A stretch of DNA of 64,000 nucleotides from Anas platyrhynchos (Eukaryota > Chordata > Aves > Anseriformes > Anatidae). The position numbers and the translations under genes are program-made. Shown one piece after another: positions 34,371-46,273 of the stretch (positions are counted from its first letter, which is position 1; every line of letters starts with the position of its first letter). Below the pieces are notes generated by a model. That model was not told the origin of the DNA and ran no database searches. It saw only the letters and a program-made list of their open reading frames with translations. The stretch spans positions 1,033,501 to 1,097,500 of the forward strand of contig NC_092603.1 in the NCBI RefSeq assembly GCF_047663525.1, in the 5' to 3' direction.

Positions 34371-35697
34371 TAATAAACCCTTGCAACCCAGGTGGTTTCA
34401 TCCTCCCTTCCTTTCCCCCCCCTGAGCATTTTTCCCCATTGGATCCATCCCTTGTGATCCTGCCAGGGTCTTTCAGGTTCCCCAAATGTGCGCAGACTCG
34501 GCTGCATCACACGGCTGCTCCAACCCTTTTTTTCCATAAAAGGGAAAGGTTGGATGTGGTGCTTGGGGACGCGGTTTAGTGGGTGACATCGGTGGTAGGG
34601 GGATGGGTGGGTCTCCATTTTGGGGGTCTTTTCCCGCCTGGATGATTGATGCTTTGAATATCTGAAGGGAAAGCAATGGTTAATGACAGGCACACAAATG
34701 CACACAGCTGCTGGCTCTGCCTCCTTCCCACTGAGTTTCCACAAAATGCCATGCTCATTGCTGAGAACACTCATGGTCATTTAACTCCTTGCTGCCCAGA
34801 TGGTTTCATCCTCCCTCCCCCAGCACACTTTTCCCCATCGGATCCATCCCTCGTGCTCCTGGCAGGGTCCTTCAGGCTCCCCAAGTGTGCAGACACTCGG
34901 CTGCATCGTATGGGGCTCGATGTCCTTTGGGACGTGGAGTCCTGCTACCAAAACCCTGCCACGTAAACCCACACTAGTTGGAAGCAGACTCCCCTATCTG
35001 AGCCCCCAGCTGTGTGCTTGCACATCCCAAAGGGGAAAAATCATCTTGATCTCCTGGGAGTCGTCCTCGCCCCTTCTCCCCTTTGCCCTCTGCACCCACA
35101 AGAAAACAAACAAACAAACAAAAAGATAATCCTATTTCGAGGGGACAAATGTATATTTTGAGTGGCAAACCAGACCTCAAACATCCTCAGAAACTTCAGT
35201 TTTGCCCCAGGAAGAGGTGAGTCAAAGCCACGTTACCATTGACCCCCACTTTGCACGCAAACATTTGCAAGCCAGCTCAGACAATAAAATGTTGTATTGG
35301 TGCGTTAAGTGTTACTGCAGTACGTGCAGCATTACTCACCCCGGCGGCCTTAAACTCCTTCCCCTGGCTTTCTTCAATAAAAGTAACAGAGGATTGCTTC
35401 CCTTTCACTTTTGTTATCAGGAATTCATTTATAACCTGTGTTCAAGTGGCAGCCAGCGAGGTTTGAGTCACTTTACATATATCGGTCAAGAGAGGCGTTC
35501 CTACTGCCACTGTTCTGCAAGACCACAAGATCTTGCACAAGATCAGCAGACTGAGCGATACCCCTCCCCTCGCTCTTAAGTAACACTCCATGCTTCTGTA
35601 GCAGCTATTCCTCTCGTTCACTGAATTGCAGCACAAGCAAGACATGAGACACCAGGAGTAGACACACTGCTCTTAGGGTAAGTCCATGTGTGGACTT
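34371..35697 (+). repeat. LTR-like repeat family 3 copy, truncating E''
   Basis: The longest plus-strand copy of family 3. It includes two related blocks with TTTCCCCATTGGATCCATCC or TTTCCCCATCGGATCCATCC, a CAATAAAAGTAACAGAGG block near 35374 and the end ACACTGCTCTTAGGGTAAGT. It ends where the E'' terminal codons begin, so it replaced the rest of that gene. A CR1-like 3' end block lies at about 34550-34620. Confidence 0.65.
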
Positions 35698-35735
35698 ACT
35701 ACGTCGAGTGGAGGCAAAAGATTTACCCCAAGTAA
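35698..35735 (+). pseudogene. E'' remnant: last codons and 3' UTR of a CLEC2-like gene
   Basis: The terminal codons YVEWRQKIYPK plus stop (35733-35735) and the following 3' UTR match the end of E' (YVLWRQKISPE). All earlier exons are gone, replaced by repeat family 3. The 3' UTR homology resumes after a CR1 insertion and runs to the shared poly(A) region near 36650. It shows that receptor gene B once had its own CLEC2-like partner. Confidence 0.8.
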
Positions 35736-35876
35736 AAGATCCCATAAACATAATGCTTGTGCCAAAACTAGCACAAAAGCTGGTAAAAACTTACTTAAAT
35801 CTGCTTCTTTGCAGCAACATTATTAGAATTTCCTTTCTGCTCCGATTCTTGGAGGCTCAGTCAATCTTCTGTACTG

Positions 35877-36490
35877 TCCAGCCACAAGAGGGATCTGGGA
35901 GTTTTAGCTGAGAGCAAGGTGAATGAATATGAGCCAGCAGTCTGCCCTGGCAGCCAGGAGGGCCAACCATACCCTGGGGTGCATCAAGCACTATATCACT
36001 AATCTGTCGAGGCAGTTGATTGTCCCGCTCTACTCTGCACTGGGCTGGCCTCCCCTTCGAGTACTGTGTGCAGTTTTGGGCACCACAGCACAAAAAGGAC
36101 ATTAAAGTGTTGGAGAGTGTCCAGAGAAGAGCCACAGAGATGGTGAAGGGCCCAGAGGGGAAGACGTATGAGGAGCTGCTGAGGGCACTTGGCCTGTTCA
36201 GGCTCAAAAAGAGGAGGCTGATGGCAGACCTCGTCATGGTCTACAGCTTCCTCCTGAGGTGGAGTGGAGGGACAGGTGCCGATCTCTTCTCTTTAGTGAC
36301 CAGGGATAGGACCCACGGAATGGTGTCAAGCTGGGGCAGGGGAAGTTCAGGCTGGCCATCAGGAAGAGGTTCTTCACCAAGAGGGTGGTTGCACGCTGGA
36401 ACAGGCTCCCCAGGGAAGCAGTCACTGCAGCAAGCCTGTTTGAGTTTAAGAAGCATTTTATCTGTGCTCTTAGTCATAGGGCATGAACTT
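35877..36490 (+). mobile_element. CR1 LINE fragment in the E''/B intergenic region
   Basis: Plus-strand CR1 C-terminal RT region (translated MSQQSALAARRANHTLG and similar) with frameshifts. E'-like 3' UTR continues on both sides. Confidence 0.85.
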
Positions 36491-36646
36491 TCATAAACCT
36501 GTATGTTTGTAATACTAGATCTGAAACCTACAAATCTGATGTGCTATGGAATTATGCTATTTTTTTTACTATACATTTTCTGTTGGAAGGAGGACAAAGC
36601 AAGAATGGAACAAATACAGTCTGTATGTACATATAGGTATGCTTTT

Positions 36647-36655
36647 TTTAATAAA
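36647..36655. terminator. Overlapping bidirectional poly(A) signals between E'' and B
   Basis: TTTAATAAA gives AATAAA on the plus strand (36650-36655) and ATTAAA on the minus strand (36652-36647). The minus signal is about 120 nt after the stop codon of gene B. Confidence 0.65.
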
Positions 36656-36773
36656 AAAAAAAAAAATAAACCACATGCTAATTTCACTGATAGTCTCAGC
36701 TGTTATTGGTTGGCTTCAAACCCCGAAATTCCTCGCAGAGCTGTAACACGGAGGGTTGGCTTCACCCCAAATA

Positions 36774-39620
36774 TTAGCAGCAAGCATCCTGCAGGCTGGG
36801 CTTTTCGGAGTGGGCACTGCACAGCTCTCCATCTCCTGCAGTCTTTGAAAGGAGATGGAAGGGTTCTGTCTGGCAAACCCAGTACTGGTGGCTCCCACAG
36901 CCATTGACCTCCAGCTTCTTGTCTCTGAAGGTCACGCAGCCGTTCTCCACACTCTGAAGGGAACCAAACCTGCAAACCAAAACCATCAGCACCCAAAAGC
37001 AGCTCCTTTTGCTCTTGGGAGAGGGGGCAACGGGAGCTTCTCCCCCAGCCTGTCTCACTGGGCTCCAGGAGGCTTCTTGCTGCGGGCTTGCCCAGATGTG
37101 CATGCAGATTGCTGTGCTTGCACTACCATCTGGCTCCTTCCTCCACTGGAGCATGCCCAGGGCATTAAAACCACGTTGGCTGCGTAGGTGTGATTAGATG
37201 TTGGGTTATAGTGCTTCGTACAGCCAACTATTGGGCTATAAAGCCATTCGGGGGGATTAAGAAGCTGTCGCAGATACCAAATATTGGAGATTTTGGGGCA
37301 GAAGTGGAGCAAAGCTGCTCCGCACACCACGGGTTGCAGCTGTACTCACATGGTGGCATCGAAGGAGGAGTTGTCCACCCATTTCCATATGTAGTTGGAT
37401 GGTTTTAATCCAATCCACACCGTTAGCTTCTCCTTGCTGTCCTGCTGGATCCCCTCATTTAAGTGCTCCTGGGAAATGGGAGAGGAGTGTTGGCTTCCAG
37501 GGGCCTTCAGCAAGAGGCTCATTGGGGTGCAAAGCTGGCTTTTTGAACCCATTTGGTTCATCCTCAAAGAGACGGGCCCTAAACACCACCCGTCCCTTGG
37601 GTGCTGCCTCACTCAGTGGGTGGAAAGAGCTTAAATTCAGAGCCTGAGACACCAGAGGCTCCCCCTGAGCTCTGTGTCCCTCCTTCTTTCCATGCCAAAG
37701 GTAGGAAGAGGCCTCCAAAGCCCTTTTGGAAGAGATTCAGCCCCGTTCCCTCCTTAGTACGAAGTGGCTTGGAGCTACCAAGCCTCCTGCCGCCAACCAG
37801 CAGCTGCGGGGCAGTTTTTGCCCCTCTACCCACCAAAACCCAGGACTTTTGGGTCCTTTTCAGGCCTTTTACACTCTGCACTTACCATATCGGTGGTGTT
37901 TCGGAGCACGGCCAGATGGGACCCCCGACTTTCGCAGTCTTTTTTGCCTTCCGTCCAAGTCCCAGTTGATTTGGAAACTTGGTAGCACTGGTCCCCAAAA
38001 AGCTGCCAAGACGGGGGGCACAGCTTGCAGCCCCCGTGGTCTGGAGAGGAGATGGAGCCGTGAGACACCCCAAAAGTGCTCGAGGTCTCGCTCAAACCAG
38101 CCAAGAGGCACTGGGGAGGGAGCTCTCTCCCCTCCCAAATTTTTCCTGCCCACTTTCCCCACCCATCCACCACAAGGAGCACACAGTGGGGTGAGCACGG
38201 GGAAGGTGGAGAGGTGCCTCCTCCTCCCGGAGGCCCACAGAGGATGGAGATGATCAGCAAAACGAGCTCTTCCTCACCATGCTCATTGACACCGAGCTGG
38301 GCTTGCAGCCCCCCAGGGACACCCATCCCACCTCAGGGACCCCCCCGGGAAAGGGGTTACCTGCGGAGCCATTCCAGCGGCAGAAGTAGCGCTGCAGGGA
38401 GGAAATCACGCACACCTCCATCCTGTTCCTTCCCCCAGCCTCGCTCTTGTTCTGCAGAGCACTTGGAGGTGTCGGCGTTTTCTGAAAAACTTGTAAGTAA
38501 AATTTTGGGGTGAGACTGAGGCTGTTTGAGGGCAACGTCGTGAAAACCGAGCAGGGCTGAGTTGGGTTCTCCAGGCTATTTTGCAAGCTCCCTTTGTGGT
38601 CACGACTATACCCAACTTTTGCAGAAGCATAAAAATGTTTCTTGTGTCCTCCACCCTTGCTTTAAAAGCATTTTTTTGTGTGTTTTTGTGTTTCTTTGTT
38701 TGTTTTGAGAGGGGATTTACTCTTGTTGGATGCATCTTGTGGGGCAAAATTGTCCCCATCCAAATGGAGATGGTCACTAGGATAAAACCCTGAACACCCC
38801 TTGGCGAAAAAGAAATAAAATAAAAAAGTCCCTCATGGTCGCTAGGGTTTTGGACATGTTTACGAGTGTTTTTTACTCACCCTGTACACTGAGCATCACC
38901 AGCAGCACCAGCAGCACCACGTGGCTCAGCACACTCAGTTTCAGAAGGACTCCGTGCCACCGTGGGCATGTGGTAGGAGCTGAAAGAGTCCGTGGTTTTA
39001 TTCAGAAAGCACTTTCTTGTAAATTAAAATTTAAATACAACGGAAAGAAATAAATTGATATAAAATAATATCAAATAAATAAATAAATAAAAATTAATAA
39101 ATACAATATAAAAATAGTTTTTTAGAGCCCCTCTCTTTGAGCAGATCTTGACAGACGCTTTGCTACCTGCACATAAACCAAAAAAAAAAAAAAAAAAAAA
39201 GTGAAAACCCAATGATCACAACCTTCTTTCTCTCTCTTTTCTCACACTTCATCCATCTCCAACCCTCATGGAACTATGGCACCACCCCTCTGGTATTTCC
39301 TCTGCTTGCCCATTTTCCCAGTTCTGTTGCAAAACCATTTATATTCCATGATACTGAACTTATCACAGACAAGCGTCCCCCCCAAACCCCCTCTCAGTTT
39401 CCCCATCTCAAGCGACTCTCTGGGACCCCAAGAGCTGCTCCACCCCGCATCTTCCCCCCGCCAAGCAGTCGCCACCCGGGGTATCCTCTCGCCACCACAA
39501 ACCTGTGCTGGGGACGGAGGACCGGACCCCGCTATCTGCGTCCTGGAGGGGTCCCGGCCTCTCCGCAGCACCCCGCTTGCATCGCCTGTCCAAGGCCATG
39601 TAGCCATCCTCATCCTCCAT
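36774..39620 (-). CDS. Gene B: KLR-like receptor, hemITAM exon only
   Basis: Exons (minus): 39620-39536 (hemITAM), 38979-38881 (TM), 38489-38361 (stalk), 38040-37886 (CTLD1), 37468-37350 (CTLD2), 36969-36774 (CTLD3), 260 aa if the normal first-exon end is used. It is close to A and C throughout. CTLD2 is 9 bp longer (three extra residues, SKE) and the TM reads VVLLVLLVMLSV. CTLD motifs CPPSW, QCYQVS, WIGL, KWVDNS, YWVCQ are intact. The first-exon donor is AT where A and C have GT. A CAG/GTTTGT site 33 nt further on (exon end 39503) would keep phase 1 and add 11 residues. The ITIM exon is absent through a deletion. It may be functional with the cryptic donor; otherwise it is a recent pseudogene. 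Confidence 0.75.
39536..39620 (-). CDS. Gene B hemITAM first exon with mutated donor
   Basis: Encodes [17 protein letters not shown], the same hemITAM as in A. The intron start after GACGCAG reads ATAGCG instead of GTAGCG. The next exon (TM) is only about 0.55 kb away, with no other first exon between, which supports this exon belonging to the receptor. Confidence 0.75.
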
Positions 39621-39779
39621 GGCAGGAGAACACAAGGACACGCAGCAGGTGGAGGGGACACAATGGAGTCTGGAGGACAGGAAACCAAAATGCTCAGAGC
39701 TGCAACGCTGAAGTGCAAACCAGTGGTGGGGCTGGAACTTCCTGCCACAGCTCACGGCCATTCAATGCCCCTGAAAGTT

Positions 39780-40320
39780 TTTGGGGTCACCAACACCCTC
39801 GCCTAGTGCCCGGGTGAGAGGCACAAGATCCTCCTGCCTCCTCCAGGCTCACGGCCCGCCCTGTAAATTACATCCCTAATGAGAAGATAGGGTCAGACTT
39901 GGGTCTTAATGCTGTCTCATGGCCAAAAAAAGGGCTTTTGTCTTTTAGTGTTTTACCCCATTCTGGTGTGGGCCCAGCTAAATTCCTTTGATGTGCACAA
40001 GGCACTGCTTCTTTGTGATTCCAGTAAGAAAGGCAGATGTCCTTGAAAGCAGATAAGAAAGTTGGTTGGTTTTTGTTTGTTTGTTTTTTAATAACTCCAG
40101 CATTTAATCCTGTCATCACTGCTCTGCCAGGCACTGGCAGAAACCTTTGCTCAGCCCCTGCCTGTGCACAGCTTTCCGGCTGTGTTCTTCCAGGATTTTC
40201 TTTGAAAAAAAAAAAAAAAAAAAGTAAAAAAAAAAAGAAAACAGAGAACAGTTGTTTCTTCTGTTGTTTTTTTTCCTGTTGCTACAGCAAGCCGGAGCTA
40301 AGATTGGCTTTTCACACCAT
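39780..40320. other. 5' flank of gene B, no gene seen
   Basis: At 39770 the sequence parts from A and C, which instead have an LTR-like family 1 element there, so this is probably the ancestral upstream flank. An A-run follows at 40204-40240. No coding sequence is supported. Confidence 0.45.
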
Positions 40321-41290
<970 letters not shown>

Positions 41291-41515
41291 TGGGAGGGAA
41301 GGGGCAGCCAGCCAGGGCAGGTTTCCCAAATTTTTCTTTCATTTTTTTAAAGATTTCAGTAGTAGTACTATTGCCATTATTATTATTCTTTTCCTTTCTT
41401 TTCTGTCCTAATAAACCATGTCTATCTCAATCCACAGGCTTCATTTTTTTGCTGATGCTCTCCCCCATCCCAGAGAGGGGGGGAAAGGGTGTGACCGAAC
41501 CCAGCGTGGTGCTGT
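41291..41515 (+). mobile_element. ERVK-like family 2 LTR, 3' fragment
   Basis: Matches the 3' half of the 7313-7903 LTR: the AGTAGTACTATT and ATTATTATT tract, CTAATAAACCATG, TCCACAGGCTTCA, and the CCCAGAGAGGG block. Confidence 0.65.
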
Positions 41516-41867
41516 GAATTGCGGAAAACGGACTCCACAAGCAGTGAGATTGTAAAGTAGGTATGTTTATTTAGCGCTGGGCAGAACGGGGCTAGTCCCA
41601 CCAAAGTCTTTCGCAAGTGACACGGCAACTTGCCACGGTTATAAGCAGTAAGGAGTTATATACACATGACGTTTCACAATGAGCCTATATGTATGCATGA
41701 CCTGTTCCTGCTTCATATTAAAGTTAGTTCAAGAAGTCATCTCGATATGCTCCCCGAATCTGCGCTTGCACAGTGTCTCCTAGTGGTGGTTGCTGTGGGT
41801 CGTAGGGATGAAGGTTGGTGACTTTTCCTTGTCACCGCCTTTCAGCTACTGCCATCACAGGCCTTCT

Positions 41868-42061
41868 TGTAATCAAGAAAAGGAATGGAAAATGGAGACT
41901 GTTATATTATCTGAGAGAATTTAATGAAGTCATAGAAGATACGGGAGCACTTCAACCAGGATTACCAACTCCAACTATGCTTCCCCAGTCATGCACATTA
42001 ATAGTAATAAACTTAAAGGATTGTTTGTAAAAGACTTGCCAGAATTTGGAAAACTTTGCCA
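41868..42061 (+). pseudogene. Retroviral pol (RT) fragment, broken
   Basis: Translation contains IKKRNGKWRLL, LREFNEVIED, GALQPGLP and VINLKDCL, the N-terminal RT pattern of class II (beta/alpha-like) retroviruses. A stop follows DCL and no further pol remains. It joins at 42061 to an inverted family 1 tail. It is a non-coding relic. Confidence 0.8.
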
Positions 42062-42330
42062 TTGGTATAAATGAAGTCTCAACTCAATCTGAATTAAAAA
42101 ATATTTATAAAAGGCAAGAAAAGAGCGCTGGGTGCATGCGGAGTCTATGCTCTACCAACATGTACACAAGAACATCAAACTTTCTAGATATACAGAACAT
42201 TGCTTTTACATACCAGACCCGAGTACGGCTATACATATGTACAATCAGAAAAGGTAACAAACAATCCTTTAAGTCTATTACTATCAACGCCCATGCTATT
42301 ACTATCGATGTCCATGACTGGGGAAGCATA
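42062..42330 (-). mobile_element. Inverted LTR-like family 1 tail with pol shard
   Basis: From TATAAATGAAGTCTCAACTC it matches the 28163-28400 copy. Its inner end again carries RT codons on the minus strand (MLPQSW, LIVIDLKDCL). It abuts the plus-strand pol fragment, another tail-to-tail join with the centre deleted. Confidence 0.75.
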
Positions 42331-42440
42331 GTTGGAGGAGAGCCCTGAGCTGCCCCCCTGCAGCATCCTCCTGCAACCTGAAGTCGCCTCCGAATTTTCG
42401 CCGTGAAGATGACTAAGAGAAAGATGCTACCATTAAACCC
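42325..42440 (+). pseudogene. F' remnant: 3' end of a CLEC2-like gene
   Basis: From GCATAGTTGGAGGAGAGCCC to ATTAAACCCCC it matches the reverse of F's stop codon and 3' UTR (26282-26390), including the ATTAAA signal at 42433-42438. No CTLD exon remains. The break lies at a short shared stretch (CCAACTATGC) between the F-type 3' end and the pol relic. Confidence 0.7.
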
Positions 42441-42838
42441 CCTTGTGTAGGGTTTGTGACGGTGCCTTATTTAAAGAAATAAGTATTAATTTATTTTAAC
42501 TTCAGCTTGCAGAAGTAGGAACTCCTCGAAAAAACAGCGTGGAGCTCTGGGACCAAAGGATCCTTCAACCACTCATGTCTTGCGGCAGTTGCAGAGAGAC
42601 TTGGGAATATCCAAAAGGTTTGGAAAAAAAATTTGTCCAGCACTCCAAAACTTAATCCTGAGGGCTTGGTGCCCTTGTTTGGAGATTTAAAATGTAGGAG
42701 GAGAAAGGGAAAGCGGAGGAACGAAGCAGAGCTGGGAGAAGCCACCAGCCTCAAAGCTCTGGAGCTGCTTTTTGGCATCCCGGTGCCGTGTCCCATCCCG
42801 TTTGTGCCTTGTCATGGCTCCCTCAGGCAAAGCTGTGC

Positions 42839-43679
42839 TTAAATCTTGGTGGCCTCTTTCTGGCATATCCAATGCAATGGCGTGCTGCACCTGTGGGAGC
42901 GGAGCTGCCCCTTCGATATCGCCACACAGGCATTCACCCTCCTTTCCCCCATCACCTGCAGCCTGGGGAGCACCGTAAGCAAGATTTTAGTCAGCACAAC
43001 AGGAAGCGCTTGGATGCTGCTTCCAGCAGAAACATTTCATCTCTTCAGATGTTTCCCCTCCCCCCAAAAAAACACCTTAAAACGAGTTAGTCATTCAGCT
43101 TGGAGCGTACCACCCCATTTGCCTCCTGTTTCTGCAAAGAAAGCAATTTTCCAGCTTCTGCCCCACAAAAAAAAAACCAGTCGTTTCTCCTTCCCCATAC
43201 ACCCTCTGCTTTGTTAATAAATATTTATCTCTCCCAAAAGCTCTATTTTTTTTTTTTGGATATCGGAGTCACTGTGGCTACAGCAGGACCCTAGCTGCAA
43301 AATATCCCGGATTGTGGCATCTCCTTTTTAATCAGTTGAAATTTCCCTGCCTGAAATTGCAGCGAAAATACGTAGGAAAAATGCTTTAACAACTTCCTCT
43401 CCTTGCCAAGCAGCTGGGGGCTGTGGGCCCACATTGCCCAAATTTCATTTGCTCCCCACCAGCTCAGGAAGGATTTTGGGGGGAGTTTGTTGTCAAGGAA
43501 GCGGGTGAGCAACTGAAATTTCTCCGGGATGGGGTTTTTGCACGAGGCTCAGGAACAACTCACAAATCATCCTGCAAAGGGGATCCATCCACCCATGTCC
43601 ACTCCTCGCCCTGAGTCAGGATGGTGCTGAGCCCCGTCCAGCTCCCTGGTATTTCTTTGCTCATGGCCCCAGTGAAGTC
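42839..43679 (-). pseudogene. D': truncated copy of KLR-like gene D
   Basis: Only CTLD2 (43679-43564, DFTGAMSKEIPGSWTGL...) and CTLD3 (42962-42839, ...NACVAISKGQLRSHRC to HWICQKEATKI stop) remain, both open and with splice sites. The tail, TM, stalk and CTLD1 exons are missing. Upstream, intron sequence jumps to material matching 20.8 kb of the D locus. The poly(A) hexamer of D (AATAAA) is AATAAG here. It is a pseudogene. Confidence 0.85.
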
Positions 43680-43684
43680 CTAGG

Positions 43685-43985
43685 GGAGGAGGAGGCAGAC
43701 CCCATCTCCCTGTTTTTCCCCACCTTTCTCCCTCTTTTCCACCCTTCTCCCCCTTTCCTCCCTCTTCTTCCACCCTTTTTCCCCACCTCTCCCTTTTTCA
43801 CCCCCCTCACCCTTTCCCCCCCTCCCCCTTTTTTCCCCCAATCTACCTCTTTTTCCCACCTTCTCCCCCTTATCCACCTTATCCTCTTTTTCTCCCCTTT
43901 TTCTTCCTCCCTTTTCTCCCTTTTCTTCCCTGCTCCATCCCTCTTTTCTCCCCCTTCTATTATTATTGTATTATTGTATTATTAT
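43685..43985 (-). repeat. Polypyrimidine tract (inverted copy of the gene D intron tract)
   Basis: About 300 bp of almost pure C and T ending in ATTATTATT, the reverse of 24640-24930. The D' deletion junction lies at its far end (about 43995). Confidence 0.85.
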
Positions 43986-43989
43986 TATT

Positions 43990-45380
43990 TCCCCCTCTTT
44001 AAACGGGGACCCCAGGGCACAGCAGAAAGGATGCGTCCATCCCATTGTCTTTTGCCTACGTTTTGTGTCTGTACAAATTCATGTTGGGGATTTTTAGGCA
44101 TCCTTTCAACACCCAAAATTTTGGTTCAAATGATTTTGCATCCACTGTGTGTTTTTCTTGTTGTTGTTGTTGTTGCTTTGTTTTGTTTTGTTTGTTTTTG
44201 TAAATAGGTTCCTCTTCCAAACTCCATCCTTCACCCAAAACCCAGAGCTTGGTCCATCCCAGTAGCCCGTCCCATCTTTCCTGCTTCACCCCCTCTCTTT
44301 TGAGGCTGGAACTGCCCAAAACTAACCTATAAACCCCCTTTTTATTCGACCACCTCAAACACAACCTTTCCCAACCCAAAACACATTATTATCACCTTAT
44401 TTTCTCCGGTAGAGGGAGCAACACACAATGACTACTCCTGCTCTGGATCACAGAGGCTTCCCCCCAGCTGAGCCACAGCTCCCTCCAGGCATGGGTCCCA
44501 GTTCTGGAAAACTTCAAAAATGAGCAGATTAAAATTGAGCTTTGGGTTTGCAAAGGGCAGGGAGTAGGGGAATTGAGCCGGGCAAAATTCATTTACACTT
44601 GCAGGGAGCAAAAAAAATGATATATAAAGCTGCCACCCAGCACGTTCAAAAACCCTTTTTCTCCATAAAAGGGATGTTTTCACCAGTCTGTGGCCAACCT
44701 GAAAGTGTTCTTTCAAACTGAAGTGTGAAGAGACGCTGCTCTAGCTTTAAAGATAAAATTGGAAAAAAAAATAAAATTGAAAGTAAAATAAAATAAAATT
44801 TTATTTTTAGGTCACTCGTCCTCAGTATCTTCAGTAGCAAGGGGGAGTGGTTAGAACAGGGGAAGTTGTTACAAGAGAAGCAAAAAAGGTTTCTCAGCAC
44901 ACTAATCACTGATCCGGACCTTTGGTAATGGTAAATAACTCACAGAGCATTGGAGGTATCAGGAAGAAGAGAGATTAGGAACAACATGGTGCACAGTGAC
45001 TCATTGGGGCATAAAAATGGAGTTTTGGTGTATCAAGGAAACCACATCACGCTGGCACAGGCAGAACTCTCCCTGGATGCTCTGAACTATCACGGCTGAG
45101 ACTGGGAGGAGGCTCGGCGACAGCAGCACAGCCGCCTTTAACCACAGGGGTGCTGGGACATGCCTGGGGAAAAAAATAATAATACCTAAAACCAGTGTGT
45201 TCCCCTTCCCGAGAAACAAACATGGTTGTGCTCACACTGCCCCAGGGGAGAGCTTTCCGAAGGGCAAAAATGCAGTGAGAAGAGGGGGAAAGCACCAAAA
45301 TGTATCCCAAAAGGTTGACAGTGCCAAAGTGCCCCTCGATGCTGGAAATTGTGGGGAAGGCTGAGCCATATCCTCTACAC
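43990..45380 (-). repeat. Inverted duplicate of the gene D upstream region
   Basis: Reverse matches to 20.8 kb down to 15.8 kb occur in the same order (for example CTCCGGTAGAGGGAGCAACA near 44405, GCATGGGTCCCAGTTCTGG near 44488, GTGTTCCCCTTCCCGAGAAAC near 45197). No coding sequence. Confidence 0.75.
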
Positions 45381-45463
45381 AACTACCATAGTGAGATTAT
45401 ACATATCTTCTTTAAAAGAAGGTATTAGAAGAAAATATTCTATTAACATATCTTCTTTGAAAC

Positions 45464-45720
45464 TATCTGAAAGGAACCTTTGGTGAGCTGGGGGTCAGCC
45501 TCTTATCACAGATAATTAACAACAGGACTAGAGGAAATGGCCTCAAGTTGTGCCCGAGGAGGTTCTGGTTGGAAATTAGGAGACACTTTTCAGAAAGAGC
45601 GGTCAGGCACTGGGACGGGTTGCCCAGGGAGGTGGTGCAGTCACCGTCCCTGGGGGTGTTAAGGGAAAGGTTGGACATGGTGCTTGGGGACATGGTTTAG
45701 TGGGTGACATTGGTGGTAGG
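45464..45720 (+). mobile_element. CR1 LINE 3' end fragment
   Basis: Plus-strand CR1 C-terminal/3' UTR wording (GGACTAGAGGAAATGGCC, TTGCCCAGGGAGGTGGTGCA, TGGTTTAGTGGGTGACATTG). Confidence 0.85.
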
Positions 45721-45789
45721 GTGATGGGTGGGCAGAGCTGCTTGCTCTGCCTCCTTCGCTCCCAGTAGTTTCCCTTAATTATGTGGTTT

Positions 45790-46186
45790 TATTGCTCAGT
45801 TCCAGGGGGGGGGGGAATCACAGTAAGTGCAGCGTTACTCCTCCAGGGCGCCTCATCTCCACCCACTGGGCGCCTAATCTCCTCCCACTGCCGTTTTGCA
45901 ATAAAAAGAACAGACGGCGGGTGCTGTCAGGAAAACTTTTTTTACCCATGTTGAAGTTGCAGCCACTGAGGTTTTTCAGTTCTGAAGCCTTACTATTTAA
46001 GTCAGTATTTGTTTAATATCTTCAGGTATTCCTACTGCAAGAGCTCTTCCGTAGGATCATAAACTGAGTGATACCACTCCCTCGCTGCTACATGACACTG
46101 CTGCATGAGCTGGATAACACAAGCACCGTTCCTTCTCTCATTCCTTAAATTGGAGCACCAGCAAGAAGACACCAGGAGTAGACACA
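45790..46186 (+). repeat. LTR-like repeat family 3, left part, interrupted by CR1
   Basis: Runs from the GTGCAGCGTTACTCCTCC block to GGAGTAGACACACTG. The next expected bases (CTCTTAGGGTGAGTCC) resume at about 50263 after the CR1. Confidence 0.75.
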
Positions 46187-46273
46187 CTGAATCACAGAAT
46201 CACAGAATTTCTAGGTTGGAAGAGACCTCAAAATCATCGAGTCCAACCTCTGACCTAACACTAACAGTCCCCA

